Origin: Streptomyces coelicoflavus
GTDB taxonomy: Bacteria; Actinomycetota; Actinomycetes; Streptomycetales; Streptomycetaceae
Assembly: GCF_003112555.1 (NCBI RefSeq)
Contig: NZ_BEWB01000004.1
Location: 1 to 64,000 of the forward strand
Reading direction: 5' to 3'
Length of the DNA stretch: 64,000 nt
The notes beneath the pieces are model-generated. The model was not told the origin of the DNA and did no database searches. It worked only from the letters and a program-made list of their open reading frames with translations. Every line of letters begins with the position of its first letter. Positions within the stretch are counted from its first letter, which is position 1. The translations under genes and the position numbers were made by a program. Shown here piece by piece: positions 51,829-60,808 of this stretch.

Positions 51829-53409
51829 ATGACGAACCACAGCGAAACGACTGGATCCTTCGAAAACGGCGACATCCCGGACGCCGCGAAGCCGGGACGG
51901 GCGGACGGCACCCCGTGCGAGAGCCCCGGAGACGAACACCAGGTCACCCTGCGCACCCCCGCGGAGCTCGCCGACGCCCTGCCGTACCTGCTCGGTTACC
52001 GCCCCGAGGACAGCATCGTCCTGGCCGCCCTGCGCGACAGGGACGGGCGGGGCCGCTTCGGCGGTCGAGCGCGACTGGGCATCCCCGAGAACCCGGACGA
52101 CTGGGAGGGCGCGGCCGGGCAGCTGGTCCACGGCCTGGTGCACGGAAGCGAGCGGCGAGGGGCGCGAGCCGAGCAGATGGTCGCCTACCTCTGCCAGGAG
52201 CCGGGGCCGGGCGAGACCGGACGCGACGTGATGGAGCGACTGCGGCCGCTGGCCCAGAAGCTGCGCGTCGAGTGCGGCACCCTCGACGTTCCCGTCGTCG
52301 AGGCGCTGTGCATCTCGGCCGGGCGTTTCTGGTCGTACTGCTGCGACGAAGAGGCCTGCTGTCCGGCAGCGGGCCTCCCCATGGGGCTGCCGGGTACGTC
52401 GGTACTGGCCGCGGCGGCCACCTACGCCGGTATCCAGGTGCGCGGCTCGCTCCGTGAGCTGAGGGCCAGGATGCTCCCCCGGGAAACCGCGGCGGTGGAC
52501 GGACAGGCGGCCGCCCTGGACGCGGCCGCCACGACGCTGGTCTCCCGGATCCTGGACGTCGACGGCCGCTCGGAGGTGGCCGGGGAGACGCTGGAGACGG
52601 CGCAGCGGGTCATGCGACGCCTCGCCGAGGCCCCGCCCGTCTCCGGCGTGCCGGCCGAGGACCTGCGCGACGACCAGCTCCTCGGGGACGAGGAGGCGGC
52701 GGCGTTGATCCTGGGACTCCAGGACCGTACGACACGCGACCGCGCGGCCGCCTGGATGGAGGGCGACGAGGCGGCACCGGCGATGCGTCTCTGGCGGGCC
52801 CTGGCCCGTCGCTGCGTCGTGCCGTACGGCGAACACGCCGCCGCGCCCCTCACCCTCGCGGGCTGGGTCGCCTGGTCCACCGGTGACGAACTGGAGGCGC
52901 GGGAGGCGCTGGCCATGGCCCTCGGCGCGGACCCCGACTACCTCTTCGCCCGGCTCCTGCACCAGGCGTGCAACGAGGGCCTCGACCCCGAGTCGATCCG
53001 CCGCTGCCTGCGTGAAGGTCGGAAGGGCGACGCGCACACGGAAGGCGGCGCTTCGAACGACGAAGGACACGGCGGTGCGCCCGAGGAACGGGCGCCGGCC
53101 GAGCCCTCCTCCGCCGAGCCCTCGTCTGCCGGGTCCCCGTCCGCCGCGCAGCCCGGTCGCCGGCGCCGCTCGCGCGCTCTCGCCTCGGCACATGGCGTCC
53201 GACGCCGCACGAGGGCGCGGGCCCACGAGCCGAGCGCCGGGATCGTGCGTCCCCGCACGCCTTCCGAGGGCGGCCGGCCCGGGAGCACCCGACCCGGCCG
53301 GGCCCGCCCCGACGCCTCGGGGGCGGCGGTCACGGGCAGGCAGGAGCCACGCCCCGAAGGGACACGCACGGGAGAGCGCGGGACCGCCGGGGACGGTGAG
53401 CGCCCCTGA
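51829..53409 (+). CDS. DUF4192 domain protein
   Basis: A 526-residue protein. Residues about 40-390 form the DUF4192 domain, recognised by LRTPAELADALPYLLGYRPEDSI-type text at its start (two pieces, LRTPAELADALPYLLGY and RPEDSIVLAALRD) and by CDEEACCPAAGLPM, LTLAGWVAWSTGDE and ALGADPDYLFARLL further on. The domain is frequent in actinobacteria and has no assigned activity. The C-terminal 130 residues are low complexity, Arg/Pro/Ser-rich. A Cys cluster (YCCDEEACC) may bind metal. It follows the RecQ-like helicase gene on the same strand. Confidence 0.8.
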   Translation: MTNHSETTGSFENGDIPDAAKPGRADGTPCESPGDEHQVTLRTPAELADALPYLLGYRPEDSIVLAALRDRDGRGRFGGRARLGIPENPDDWEGAAGQLVHGLVHGSERRGARAEQMVAYLCQEPGPGETGRDVMERLRPLAQKLRVECGTLDVPVVEALCISAGRFWSYCCDEEACCPAAGLPMGLPGTSVLAAAATYAGIQVRGSLRELRARMLPRETAAVDGQAAALDAAATTLVSRILDVDGRSEVAGETLETAQRVMRRLAEAPPVSGVPAEDLRDDQLLGDEEAAALILGLQDRTTRDRAAAWMEGDEAAPAMRLWRALARRCVVPYGEHAAAPLTLAGWVAWSTGDELEAREALAMALGADPDYLFARLLHQACNEGLDPESIRRCLREGRKGDAHTEGGASNDEGHGGAPEERAPAEPSSAEPSSAGSPSAAQPGRRRRSRALASAHGVRRRTRARAHEPSAGIVRPRTPSEGGRPGSTRPGRARPDASGAAVTGRQEPRPEGTRTGERGTAGDGERP

Positions 53410-53491
53410 AACGGATGGCCGGCACGGGCGGTGGGACGCAGGTGGGGAGGGAGTGGATCACTGCTCGAAGCGTGGGCGAAGGGAGTGTTTA

Positions 53492-53506
53492 TCGTCAGGC
53501 AGACGA
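53492..53506. promoter_or_regulatory. candidate operator of the Nudix regulator gene
   Basis: TCGTC-AGGCA-GACGA, a 5-bp inverted repeat, lies 13 bp before the ATG of the Nudix gene. Its position suits autoregulation by an NrtR-like protein. Confidence 0.45.
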
Positions 53507-53519
53507 CTATGATCGCCGC

Positions 53520-54278
53520 ATGCCCTACGACCCGTCAGCCTTTCCGCCCTTCGCCGTCACCGTGGACCTGGTCGTGCTGACCGTGCGCCGCCACTCCCTG
53601 TGCGCGCTGGCGGTGCGCAGGGGCGAGTCGCCGTTCCAGGGGCGCTGGGCTCTGCCCGGCGGGTTCGTACGGGACGGCGAGGACCTGGCGCAGGCGGCGG
53701 CACGGGAGCTGGCGGAGGAGACCGGGCTGTGCGTCCACGACCCTGCCGCACCGACCCAGGACAACGGTGCTCATCTGGAGCAGCTCGCGACCTACGGCGA
53801 CCCCGGGCGCGACCCCCGGATGCGCGTGGTCAGCGTCGCCCACCTCGCACTCGCCCCCGACCTGCCCGCACCGCGCGCGGGGGGCGACGCCAGCAACGCC
53901 CGTTGGGCACCGGTCGAGGAGCTGCTGGCACAGAGCGGCTACGGTCACGCCGGAGAGGCGGTGGCACCGCTCGCCTTCGACCACGCCCAGATCCTGGCGG
54001 ACGGGGTGGAGCGAGCCCGCTCCAAGATCGAGTACTCGTCGCTGGCCACGGCCTTCTGTCCGCCCGAGTTCACCGTCGGCGAGCTGCGCCGCGTCTACGA
54101 AGCGGTGTGGAGCGTGGCGCTCGACCCCCGCAACTTCCACCGCAAGGTGACGGGTACGCCGGGATTCCTCGTGCCCACCGGCGGGACGACCACCCGGCAG
54201 GGAGGCCGGCCGGCCCAGCTCTTCCGGGCGGGCGGCGCGACCCTCCTCAACCCCCCGATGCTGCGTCCCGAGGTCTGA
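53520..54278 (+). CDS. Nudix hydrolase with NrtR-like C-terminal domain
   Basis: A 252-residue protein. The Nudix box GFVRDGE...RELAEETGL is complete, with the catalytic Glu residues in place (near residues 42-63). The C-terminal part (FTVGELRRVYEAVWSVALDP, then NFHRKVTGTPGFL) is the winged-helix domain of NrtR-type regulators (COG4111). NrtR proteins usually have a degenerate Nudix box and sense ADP-ribose to control NAD genes; here the intact box suggests that hydrolysis is retained. An inverted repeat just upstream could be its operator. No NAD biosynthesis gene is adjacent. Confidence 0.85.
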   Translation: MPYDPSAFPPFAVTVDLVVLTVRRHSLCALAVRRGESPFQGRWALPGGFVRDGEDLAQAAARELAEETGLCVHDPAAPTQDNGAHLEQLATYGDPGRDPRMRVVSVAHLALAPDLPAPRAGGDASNARWAPVEELLAQSGYGHAGEAVAPLAFDHAQILADGVERARSKIEYSSLATAFCPPEFTVGELRRVYEAVWSVALDPRNFHRKVTGTPGFLVPTGGTTTRQGGRPAQLFRAGGATLLNPPMLRPEV

Positions 54279-54401
54279 CGCCGAGGCCGGAGCGGCCCCG
54301 GCACGCGCGGTGGGGGAGGGATCGTGGAAGCGGTGCCGCCCCCGTGCCGACAGGCCGCGCGATGCCCGAAAAACCGGATATCACACGCTATCTTGCTACG
54401 G

Positions 54402-56459
54402 GTGATCCAGGCCTTCGGACTGACCAGCAACCCCCGCAAGGAGCTTCCGCCCGCCGTCGACGACGTCTCGTTCGAGGCGCGCGCGGGCCGCGTCACCGCA
54501 CTGCTCGGAGCATCGGGCGCCGGCAAGACGACGGCGCTCAGACTCATGCTCGAGCTCCAACACGGCCGTGGTCTGACGTACTTCAGAGGCCGCCCCCTGC
54601 ACCGCATCGCCCACCCCTCCCGCGAGGTCGGCGTGCTGCTGGGCGATGTCCCGGGGCACCCCGCCCGTACGGTGCGCGGCCATCTCCGCATGCTGTGCGC
54701 GGCAGCGGGGGTTCCCGTCCGCAGGGCCGACGAGGTCCTGGAGTCGGCCGGTCTCGAGAGCCTGCGCGACGAACGCCTCGGCACCCTCTCCCGGGGGATG
54801 GACCGGCGACTCGGCCTGGCCTGCGCGCTCGTGCCCGATCCGCACACCCTGGTCCTCGACGACCCCGCCGGTGCCCTCTCCGTCCACGACGCCCGGCGGC
54901 TGCACGGCGCACTGCGCGCCCACGCCGCCCAGGGCGGCACGGTCCTGTTCAGCACGGCGGATCCCAAGGAGGCCGCGCGCAGCGCCGACCACGTCGTCAC
55001 GCTGGAGCGGGGCAGAGTCGTCGCCGACCAGGAGGCGGCGGAGTTCTCCCGTACCCGGTTGCGCCCCCGCGTCGCCGTCCGCAGCCCGCACGCGGCCCGC
55101 CTCGCCGTCCTGGTGGCCAAGGAGGCGCGGACGGCACGCCGTTCCGTCGAGGTGGTGCGCGAGGGCGGCAACCGGCTCGCGGTGTACGGCAGTACGTGTG
55201 CCGACATCGGTGAGACGGCCTTCCGGCACGGCATCCTCGTCCACCAACTCGCCGACGAGGTGGGCGACATGGGCGCCGGGGCCGGGGCGGTTCCCGCAGC
55301 CCGGCACGAAGAGCGGCGGGAGGCGGACGCCGACCGTGCGCAGGGCGCCGGGACACCGGGCACGCACCGTCCCCCGCCCACCGGCTCCTCGCCCCCGCCC
55401 GCCGCCGCTTCGCAGCCGAGCCCCGGCGACGCCCGACCTGCTGCCGGCCTCCGGCGGACGCCCGCCACGGACGGAGAGGTGGACGTGCCCGCGTCCGGGA
55501 CCGCCCGCTGCGAGACCCCTGGACCGCACCCCGCCCCGGCCCCCGGCAGCGCTTCCGAAGCCCTCGGGCCCTCCGCGCCCCAGGCCGGCCCGCACCGCAC
55601 ACCGCGCCCGTCCAGCGCCCTCACGCCCGGCACCCCGGGGGCCCGGGACGCGGCCGGCATGCTTCCGCCGCCCGTTTCCGTCCGTTCCGCCCCCAGCCCC
55701 CTACGGCCCCTGCGCTACGAACTCCGTCGTGCGCTGGGTGTCGGCACGGGCTTCGTCACCGGAGCGGTCGTGCTCCTCGTGTCCGCCGTCACCGCCGTGG
55801 TCCTCGCCCGGGTCGGACACACCCCGCAGGAGCGGCTCCTGGCCGCGTGGCCGCGGGAGCTGCCACTGCCGCCCGCCGCGCTCGGCGCCGGGCTGCTCGG
55901 CGCGCTCGCCTTCGGCGACGAGTTCCGCCATCCCGCCCTCGCGGCGGACCGGGGCACCGTGCCCCGCCGCATGGGGCTGCTGACCGCCAAGCTCCTCGTC
56001 TCCGCGGCCGCCGCACTGCTGCTGGCCGTCCTGACGGTGGGCTGCGACGCCCAGGTGCTGCGTCTCTTCTACGGGTCCGAGCTCACGGGGCTCCCCGCCG
56101 ACTGGCCCGCGCTGAGCGCCGGTTGGCTCGGACTCGTCGTCGGCTGCGCGTGGTCCGGAGTGCTGGCCGCGGGTGTCTTCCGGTCCACCACCGCCGGGCT
56201 GGCGGCGGTGGTCGCCGTTCCGGTCGCCGTCGTACCGCTCGTACAGAAGGTCTGGGACGGCCCGTCCGTGCGGACCGCCGCCGGTCTCCCGATGCGGACG
56301 CGCGAGGTCCTCCTGACCCAGTGGCCGTTCGGGGGCGAGCGGTACGTGGCGGAGCTGCTGCGCCTCGTCGCCCAACCCGTGGGCGGGGCCATGACGTTGT
56401 CGCTGACCGCCCTGCTCTGCGCATATCTGCTCATGACCCTGCGCAGCAGGGCTCGATGA
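54402..56459 (+). CDS. ABC transporter, ATPase and permease in one chain
   Basis: A 685-residue protein. Residues 1-220 form an ATPase with Walker A GASGAGKTT (36-44), a signature reading LSRGMDRRLG instead of LSGGQ, and Walker B TLVLDDP. A Pro/Ala-rich linker of about 130 residues follows, then six membrane segments of ABC-2 type (from about residue 445). Bacterial ABC-2 exporters normally have the two parts on separate genes. The Walker B lacks the usual catalytic Glu (LVLDDP, Asp in its place), so ATP turnover may be slow. GTG 54402 is chosen because the family begins there. Substrate unknown. Upstream of whiH. Confidence 0.82.
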   Translation: MIQAFGLTSNPRKELPPAVDDVSFEARAGRVTALLGASGAGKTTALRLMLELQHGRGLTYFRGRPLHRIAHPSREVGVLLGDVPGHPARTVRGHLRMLCAAAGVPVRRADEVLESAGLESLRDERLGTLSRGMDRRLGLACALVPDPHTLVLDDPAGALSVHDARRLHGALRAHAAQGGTVLFSTADPKEAARSADHVVTLERGRVVADQEAAEFSRTRLRPRVAVRSPHAARLAVLVAKEARTARRSVEVVREGGNRLAVYGSTCADIGETAFRHGILVHQLADEVGDMGAGAGAVPAARHEERREADADRAQGAGTPGTHRPPPTGSSPPPAAASQPSPGDARPAAGLRRTPATDGEVDVPASGTARCETPGPHPAPAPGSASEALGPSAPQAGPHRTPRPSSALTPGTPGARDAAGMLPPPVSVRSAPSPLRPLRYELRRALGVGTGFVTGAVVLLVSAVTAVVLARVGHTPQERLLAAWPRELPLPPAALGAGLLGALAFGDEFRHPALAADRGTVPRRMGLLTAKLLVSAAAALLLAVLTVGCDAQVLRLFYGSELTGLPADWPALSAGWLGLVVGCAWSGVLAAGVFRSTTAGLAAVVAVPVAVVPLVQKVWDGPSVRTAAGLPMRTREVLLTQWPFGGERYVAELLRLVAQPVGGAMTLSLTALLCAYLLMTLRSRAR

Positions 56460-56520
56460 CGGCTGTCCCACCCTTCCGTTCCGACCGTGTGCGCAACTCC
56501 CCGGGGAAAGCCCATTTCTT

Positions 56521-56528
56521 TCCGATAA
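56521..56528 (+). promoter_or_regulatory. candidate sigma-WhiG -10 element of whiH
   Basis: TCCGATAA agrees with the WhiG -10 consensus GCCGATAA at 7 of 8 bases and lies 93 bp before the whiH start, where WhiG control is known in S. coelicolor. A matching TAAA at 16 bases upstream was not found, so the assignment is incomplete. Confidence 0.5.
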
Positions 56529-56620
56529 GGCGTCAATTGCGACGGGGTGAGCGATCACCCTTTCGTGTGCTTTTCACCAAAGACCTCAAGGGAGTTGGGG
56601 TCAGCGCCGACAAAGGATGC

Positions 56621-57508
56621 GTGAGTACCCTTGCGCACACCATGATGACCGCCGCCCGCTCCGCCGACTCCGGCCTCGCGAACCCGGGCGAACTCGACCG
56701 CTACCCGTACGCCGAGACGCCCGCCGTCGACCGCGTCGGGGTGCCCTCCTGGGAAGGAGTGGAGCCCGAGCTGGGCCGCGTGGGCCGGCGCACCGCGGGC
56801 AACCGTGGCCGCGGGCTGCACGGGCAACTCGTCCAGCAGCTGGGCCAGATGATCGTTTCGGGCGACCTGGGAGCCGACCGCCCGCTGGTGCCCGAGGAGA
56901 TCGGCCAGCGCTTCGAGGTCTCCCGCACCGTGGTGCGCGAGTCCCTTCGCGTGCTGGAGGCGAAGGGCCTGGTCAGCGCCCGGCCGAACGTCGGCACGCG
57001 CGTGCGTCCGGTCAGTGACTGGAACCTCCTCGATCCCGACATCATCGAATGGCGCGCCTTCGGGCCGCAGCGCGACGACCAGCGCCGCGAGCTGGGCGAG
57101 CTGCGCTGGACGATCGAGCCGCTCGCCGCGCGCCTGGCCGCCGGACACGGGCGTGAGGACGTCCAGCAGCGGCTGTCCGACATGGTCGGGATCATGGGGC
57201 ACGCCATGGGGCAGGGCGACGCGCTCACCTTCTCGCGTGCCGATGCCGAGTTCCACACCCTGCTCATCCAGGTCGCGGGCAACCGGATGCTCGACCACCT
57301 CTCCGGGATCGTCTCCGCCGCCCTCCATGTCTCCGGAGGTCCGGTCACCGGCTGTGACCGGCCGAACGACGCGTCGCTCGCGCAGCACGGCAGGATCGTC
57401 GACGCCCTCGCCACCGGCGACGGCGCGGCGGCCGAGGCGGCCATGCGCCAGCTTCTGACCGTTCACCCCGAGGTGGAGCGCGTCGTGCCCGCCCCGCGCG
57501 AGCACTGA
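56621..57508 (+). CDS. whiH: sporulation regulator WhiH (GntR family)
   Basis: A 295-residue GntR regulator of the FadR subfamily. The winged helix is LHGQLVQQLGQMIVSGDLGA, continuing EEIGQRFEVSRTVVRESLRVLEAKGLV. The C-terminal FCD domain has the metal-binding residues in ADAEFHTLLIQVAGN and further His near ALHVSGG. WhiH is required for ordered sporulation septation in aerial hyphae. I name it from protein features plus its place directly upstream of hrdB, as in S. coelicolor. GTG 56621 follows AAAGGA; ATG 56642 is an alternative. A terminator hairpin follows. Confidence 0.88.
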   Translation: MSTLAHTMMTAARSADSGLANPGELDRYPYAETPAVDRVGVPSWEGVEPELGRVGRRTAGNRGRGLHGQLVQQLGQMIVSGDLGADRPLVPEEIGQRFEVSRTVVRESLRVLEAKGLVSARPNVGTRVRPVSDWNLLDPDIIEWRAFGPQRDDQRRELGELRWTIEPLAARLAAGHGREDVQQRLSDMVGIMGHAMGQGDALTFSRADAEFHTLLIQVAGNRMLDHLSGIVSAALHVSGGPVTGCDRPNDASLAQHGRIVDALATGDGAAAEAAMRQLLTVHPEVERVVPAPREH

Positions 57509-57583
57509 CCGTCCTCCGCCGCGGCGGCGCGGTCCGGGCACGCCATACCCCTCCTGTGGCAGTGGCCGGCACGCCGCCCCCGT

Positions 57584-57627
57584 CGTCGGACCCCGCGGAG
57601 CCGTTCGTGGCTCCCCGGGGTCCGACG
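57584..57627 (+). terminator. terminator of whiH
   Basis: An 18-bp stem with one mismatch (CGTCGGACCCCG-C-GGAGCC) and a 6-base loop, 75 bp after whiH. Confidence 0.85.
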
Positions 57628-57935
57628 GTGTGATGAGAGGCTGAGCCGTCCCGGCAAGGTCGGGACGGACAAGTTGATGACCTTGTTTATCCGCATCTGC
57701 GCAGTTTTGATCGCTTACGGGGTGTGACTCGGGCCACGCGGATTGGGCGTAACGCTCTTGGGAACAACACGATGACCTAAGAGGTGACAGCCGCGGAGGG
57801 AATACGGCCGCCGTTCACGGCGCTGTGTATCTCCCCGGCCCGCCCGCACCGTCGGCCCATCCCAAGCCGGTGGTCGGCCCCTGTCCGCCGTGGACGGGGC
57901 CGGAAGCCGTTTTTCAACGTTCCGAGAGGTTGTTC
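57628..57935 (+). other. hrdB upstream region
   Basis: No gene is seen. The stretch is less GC-rich, as expected for promoters of the principal sigma factor gene, and contains the sigma-R-like element at 57761-57786. Confidence 0.5.
57761..57786 (+). promoter_or_regulatory. candidate sigma-R promoter of hrdB
   Basis: GGAAC, 18 bases, then GTG resembles the sigma-R consensus GGAAT-N18-GTT (one base off in each box). A sigma-R-dependent second promoter (hrdBp2) is known for S. coelicolor hrdB, and position and sequence fit it. It lies about 150 bp upstream of the start. Confidence 0.6.
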
Positions 57936-59468
57936 GTGTCGGCCAGCACATCCCGTACGCTCCCGCCGGAGATCGCCGAGTCCGTCTCTGTCATGGCGCT
58001 CATTGAGCGGGGAAAGGCTGAGGGGCAGATCGCCGGCGATGACGTGCGTCGGGCCTTCGAAGCTGACCAGATTCCGGCCACTCAGTGGAAGAACGTACTG
58101 CGCAGCCTCAACCAGATCCTCGAGGAAGAGGGTGTGACGCTGATGGTCAGTGCCGCAGAGCCCAAGCGCACCCGAAAGAGCGTCGCAGCGAAGAGTCCCG
58201 CCAAGCGCACCGCCACGAAGACGGTCGCGGCGAAGACGGTGACCAGCAGGAAGGCGACCGCTCCCGCCACCCCGGCGGCGCCCGCCGCCGAGCCCGCCGT
58301 CGAGGAGGAGGCCCCCGCCAAGAAGGCGGCGGCCAAGAAGACGACCGCCAAGAAGGCGACGGCGAAGAAGGCGACCGCCAAGAAGACGGCGGCCAAGAAG
58401 ACGGCCGCCAAGAAGGAAGACGGCGAGCTTCTCGAGGACGAGACGACCGAGGAGCCGAAGGCCGCGACGGAGGAGCCCGAGGGCACCGAGAACGCCGGCT
58501 TCGTTCTCTCCGACGAGGACGAGGACGACGCCCCGGCCCAGCAGGTCGCCGCCGCCGGTGCCACCGCCGACCCGGTCAAGGACTACCTCAAGCAGATCGG
58601 CAAGGTCCCCCTGCTCAACGCCGAGCAGGAGGTCGAACTCGCCAAGCGCATCGAGGCCGGTCTGTTCGCCGAGGACAAGCTGGCGAACTCCGACAAGCTC
58701 GCGCCCAAGCTCAAGCGCGAACTGGAGATCATCGCCGAGGACGGCCGCCGCGCCAAGAACCACCTGCTGGAGGCCAACCTCCGCCTGGTGGTCTCCCTGG
58801 CCAAGCGCTACACCGGTCGCGGCATGCTCTTCCTGGACCTCATCCAGGAGGGCAACCTCGGTCTGATCCGCGCGGTGGAGAAGTTCGACTACACCAAGGG
58901 CTACAAGTTCTCCACGTACGCCACCTGGTGGATCCGTCAGGCGATCACCCGCGCGATGGCCGACCAGGCCCGCACCATCCGTATCCCGGTGCACATGGTC
59001 GAGGTCATCAACAAGCTCGCGCGCGTGCAGCGCCAGATGCTCCAGGACCTGGGCCGCGAGCCCACCCCGGAGGAGCTGGCCAAGGAACTCGACATGACCC
59101 CGGAGAAGGTCATCGAGGTCCAGAAGTACGGTCGTGAGCCCATCTCCCTGCACACCCCGCTGGGCGAGGACGGCGACAGCGAGTTCGGTGACCTCATCGA
59201 GGACTCCGAGGCGGTCGTCCCGGCCGACGCGGTCAGCTTCACCCTGCTGCAGGAGCAGCTGCACTCCGTGCTCGACACCCTGTCCGAGCGCGAGGCGGGC
59301 GTCGTCTCCATGCGCTTCGGTCTCACCGACGGTCAGCCGAAGACCCTCGACGAGATCGGCAAGGTGTACGGCGTCACGCGTGAGCGCATCCGCCAGATCG
59401 AGTCGAAGACCATGTCGAAGCTGCGTCACCCGTCGCGCTCCCAGGTGCTGCGCGACTACCTCGACTAG
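57936..59468 (+). CDS. hrdB: principal RNA polymerase sigma factor HrdB
   Basis: A 510-residue sigma-70 (RpoD) protein. The N-terminal region 1.1-like segment is followed by an unusual Lys/Ala-rich run ([17 protein letters not shown] type, near residues 130-160) and an acidic stretch. Region 1.2 begins [16 protein letters not shown], region 2 holds [17 protein letters not shown] and [13 protein letters not shown], and region 4 ends with [20 protein letters not shown]. It directs transcription of housekeeping genes. GTG 57936 gives the known Streptomyces N-terminus ([15 protein letters not shown]) and has GAGAGG upstream. A hairpin follows the gene. Confidence 0.97.
   Translation: MSASTSRTLPPEIAESVSVMALIERGKAEGQIAGDDVRRAFEADQIPATQWKNVLRSLNQILEEEGVTLMVSAAEPKRTRKSVAAKSPAKRTATKTVAAKTVTSRKATAPATPAAPAAEPAVEEEAPAKKAAAKKTTAKKATAKKATAKKTAAKKTAAKKEDGELLEDETTEEPKAATEEPEGTENAGFVLSDEDEDDAPAQQVAAAGATADPVKDYLKQIGKVPLLNAEQEVELAKRIEAGLFAEDKLANSDKLAPKLKRELEIIAEDGRRAKNHLLEANLRLVVSLAKRYTGRGMLFLDLIQEGNLGLIRAVEKFDYTKGYKFSTYATWWIRQAITRAMADQARTIRIPVHMVEVINKLARVQRQMLQDLGREPTPEELAKELDMTPEKVIEVQKYGREPISLHTPLGEDGDSEFGDLIEDSEAVVPADAVSFTLLQEQLHSVLDTLSEREAGVVSMRFGLTDGQPKTLDEIGKVYGVTRERIRQIESKTMSKLRHPSRSQVLRDYLD
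58310..58415 (+). repeat. Lys/Ala codon repeat in hrdB
   Basis: Repeated gccaagaagacg-type units encode the AKKTAAKK run of the HrdB N-terminal domain. Similar Lys/Ala runs occur in other Streptomyces HrdB and histone-like proteins; length varies between strains. Confidence 0.75.
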
Positions 59469-59493
59469 GTCGCGGTAGACGGTACGAGCGAAC

Positions 59494-59528
59494 GAGGCCC
59501 GGTCCCGCCAGGTGCGGAACCGGGCCTC
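59494..59528 (+). terminator. terminator of hrdB
   Basis: A stem of 14 pairs with one mismatch (GAGGCCCGGT-C-CCGC), 26 bp after the hrdB stop. Confidence 0.8.
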
Positions 59529-59608
59529 CGTGCTGGGCAGCGGGTGCGCGACACCGCGTACTGGATCACTCTGGGTGTCCCATGACCACCTAGGAGTGAG
59601 GAGCCCGC

Positions 59609-60466
59609 ATGCGTCGTCTCTTGGCCCGGACACTGGCCCGGCCGCTGGTGCTGGCGGCCGCCGCGACCGCGATACCGCTGGGGTCGGCCGCCCCGGCGGC
59701 CGCCGACAGCATCGTCGTCGGGGGCTTTCCGGTCGAAGTGTCCGACAGTCCGTGGACCGTCGCCCTGTCCAGCCGTGACCGGTTCGGGGGTACCCGGGCG
59801 GGGCAGTTCTGCGGGGGAGTGGCCGTCGGCCGGACCACCGTCCTCACGGCGGCCCACTGCCTGGGGGAGGAGGTACTCGGATCGCCACCGGAACAGGTGG
59901 ACGACCTGCGGGTCATCGCCGGCCGGACCGATCTGCTGTCCGACCAGGGGCAGGAGATCCCCATCCGCTCCGTCTGGGTGAACCCGGAGCACGACGACGG
60001 CAGCAATGCGGGGGACTTCGCGGTGCTCACTCTCTCCGAAGCGCTTCCCGCCGGCTCGGTCATAGGGATGGCCGCGGAGGGCGATCCCGCGTACACGCCC
60101 GACACGGAGGCTCTCGTCTACGGCTGGGGCGACACCTCGGGCGCCGGTGACTACGCGAACGGCCTGCACGCGTCCCGTGTACGGGTGCTCCCCGACGCGT
60201 CCTGCGAGCGGGCGTACCCGGGCAACGACGACGGGCGCTACCTCTCGAAGACCATGCTCTGCGCCGGACAGGAGGCCGGGGGCCGCGACGCCTGTCAGGG
60301 CGACAGCGGGGGCCCGCTGGTCGGCCGGGGCAGACTCATCGGCCTGGTGTCCTGGGGGAGTGGCTGCGGGCGCCCCGGCAGCCCCGGGGTGTACACGCGC
60401 GTCTCCTCCGTACTCCAGACGCTCGGCTGGGACGGTACGGCCACGAAGCAGCGCGAGGGCGCCTGA
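59609..60466 (+). CDS. secreted trypsin-like serine protease
   Basis: A 285-residue S1 peptidase. A signal peptide ends near residue 32 (APAAAD), and the mature N-terminus is close to VVGG, as in trypsin. The triad is His83 (LTAAHC), Asp136 (GDFAVLTL) and Ser233 (GDSGGP). Asp227 in RDACQGDSGG predicts cleavage after Arg or Lys. Cys residues pair as in Streptomyces trypsin. The start at ATG 59609 follows AGGAGTGAGGAG. Such proteases are released during development or feeding on proteins. A 17-bp hairpin follows. Confidence 0.93.
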   Translation: MRRLLARTLARPLVLAAAATAIPLGSAAPAAADSIVVGGFPVEVSDSPWTVALSSRDRFGGTRAGQFCGGVAVGRTTVLTAAHCLGEEVLGSPPEQVDDLRVIAGRTDLLSDQGQEIPIRSVWVNPEHDDGSNAGDFAVLTLSEALPAGSVIGMAAEGDPAYTPDTEALVYGWGDTSGAGDYANGLHASRVRVLPDASCERAYPGNDDGRYLSKTMLCAGQEAGGRDACQGDSGGPLVGRGRLIGLVSWGSGCGRPGSPGVYTRVSSVLQTLGWDGTATKQREGA

Positions 60467-60495
60467 CGGCCGCTGAGGGCCTGTCGGGCACGAGT

Positions 60496-60534
60496 ACGGG
60501 CGGCCGCCTCCGGGAAACGGAGGCGGCCGCCCGT
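60496..60534. terminator. bidirectional terminator
   Basis: A perfect 17-bp stem (ACGGGCGGCCGCCTCCG and complement) with a GGAAA loop, between the protease gene and the convergent DUF7455 gene. Confidence 0.92.
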
Positions 60535-60577
60535 TCATCGGCCTGTGCCGATTCGGCTCGTCGACGGGCGCGTCGGG

Positions 60578-60808
60578 TCAGCGCTCTTCCTCGGCTGAGG
60601 ATGCCGGAACGGCCGTCAGCCGCTCCGTCTCGTCCTGTATCTCAGCGGCGATCTTCTTGAGTTCCGGCTCGAACTTGCGACCGTGGTGGGCGCAGAAGAG
60701 CAGTTCTCCGCCGCTCAGCAGGACGACGCGCAGGTATGCCTGGGCGCCGCAGCGGTCGCAGCGATCAGCGGCCGTCAGCGGGCTTGCGGAAGTCAGAACA
60801 GTAGTCAC
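60578..60808 (-). CDS. small zinc-ribbon protein (DUF7455)
   Basis: A 76-residue protein. CDRCGAQAYLRVVLLSGGEL and FCAHHGRKFEPEL give the metal ligands Cys-x2-Cys and Cys-x-His-His, a compact zinc ribbon. The C-terminal half is a Glu-rich helix. This small protein is conserved next to hrdB and parE in Streptomyces; its function is not known to me, possibly a transcription- or RNA-related factor. Starts at ATG 60808, divergent from parE. Confidence 0.82.
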   Translation of the reverse strand: MTTVLTSASPLTAADRCDRCGAQAYLRVVLLSGGELLFCAHHGRKFEPELKKIAAEIQDETERLTAVPASSAEEER

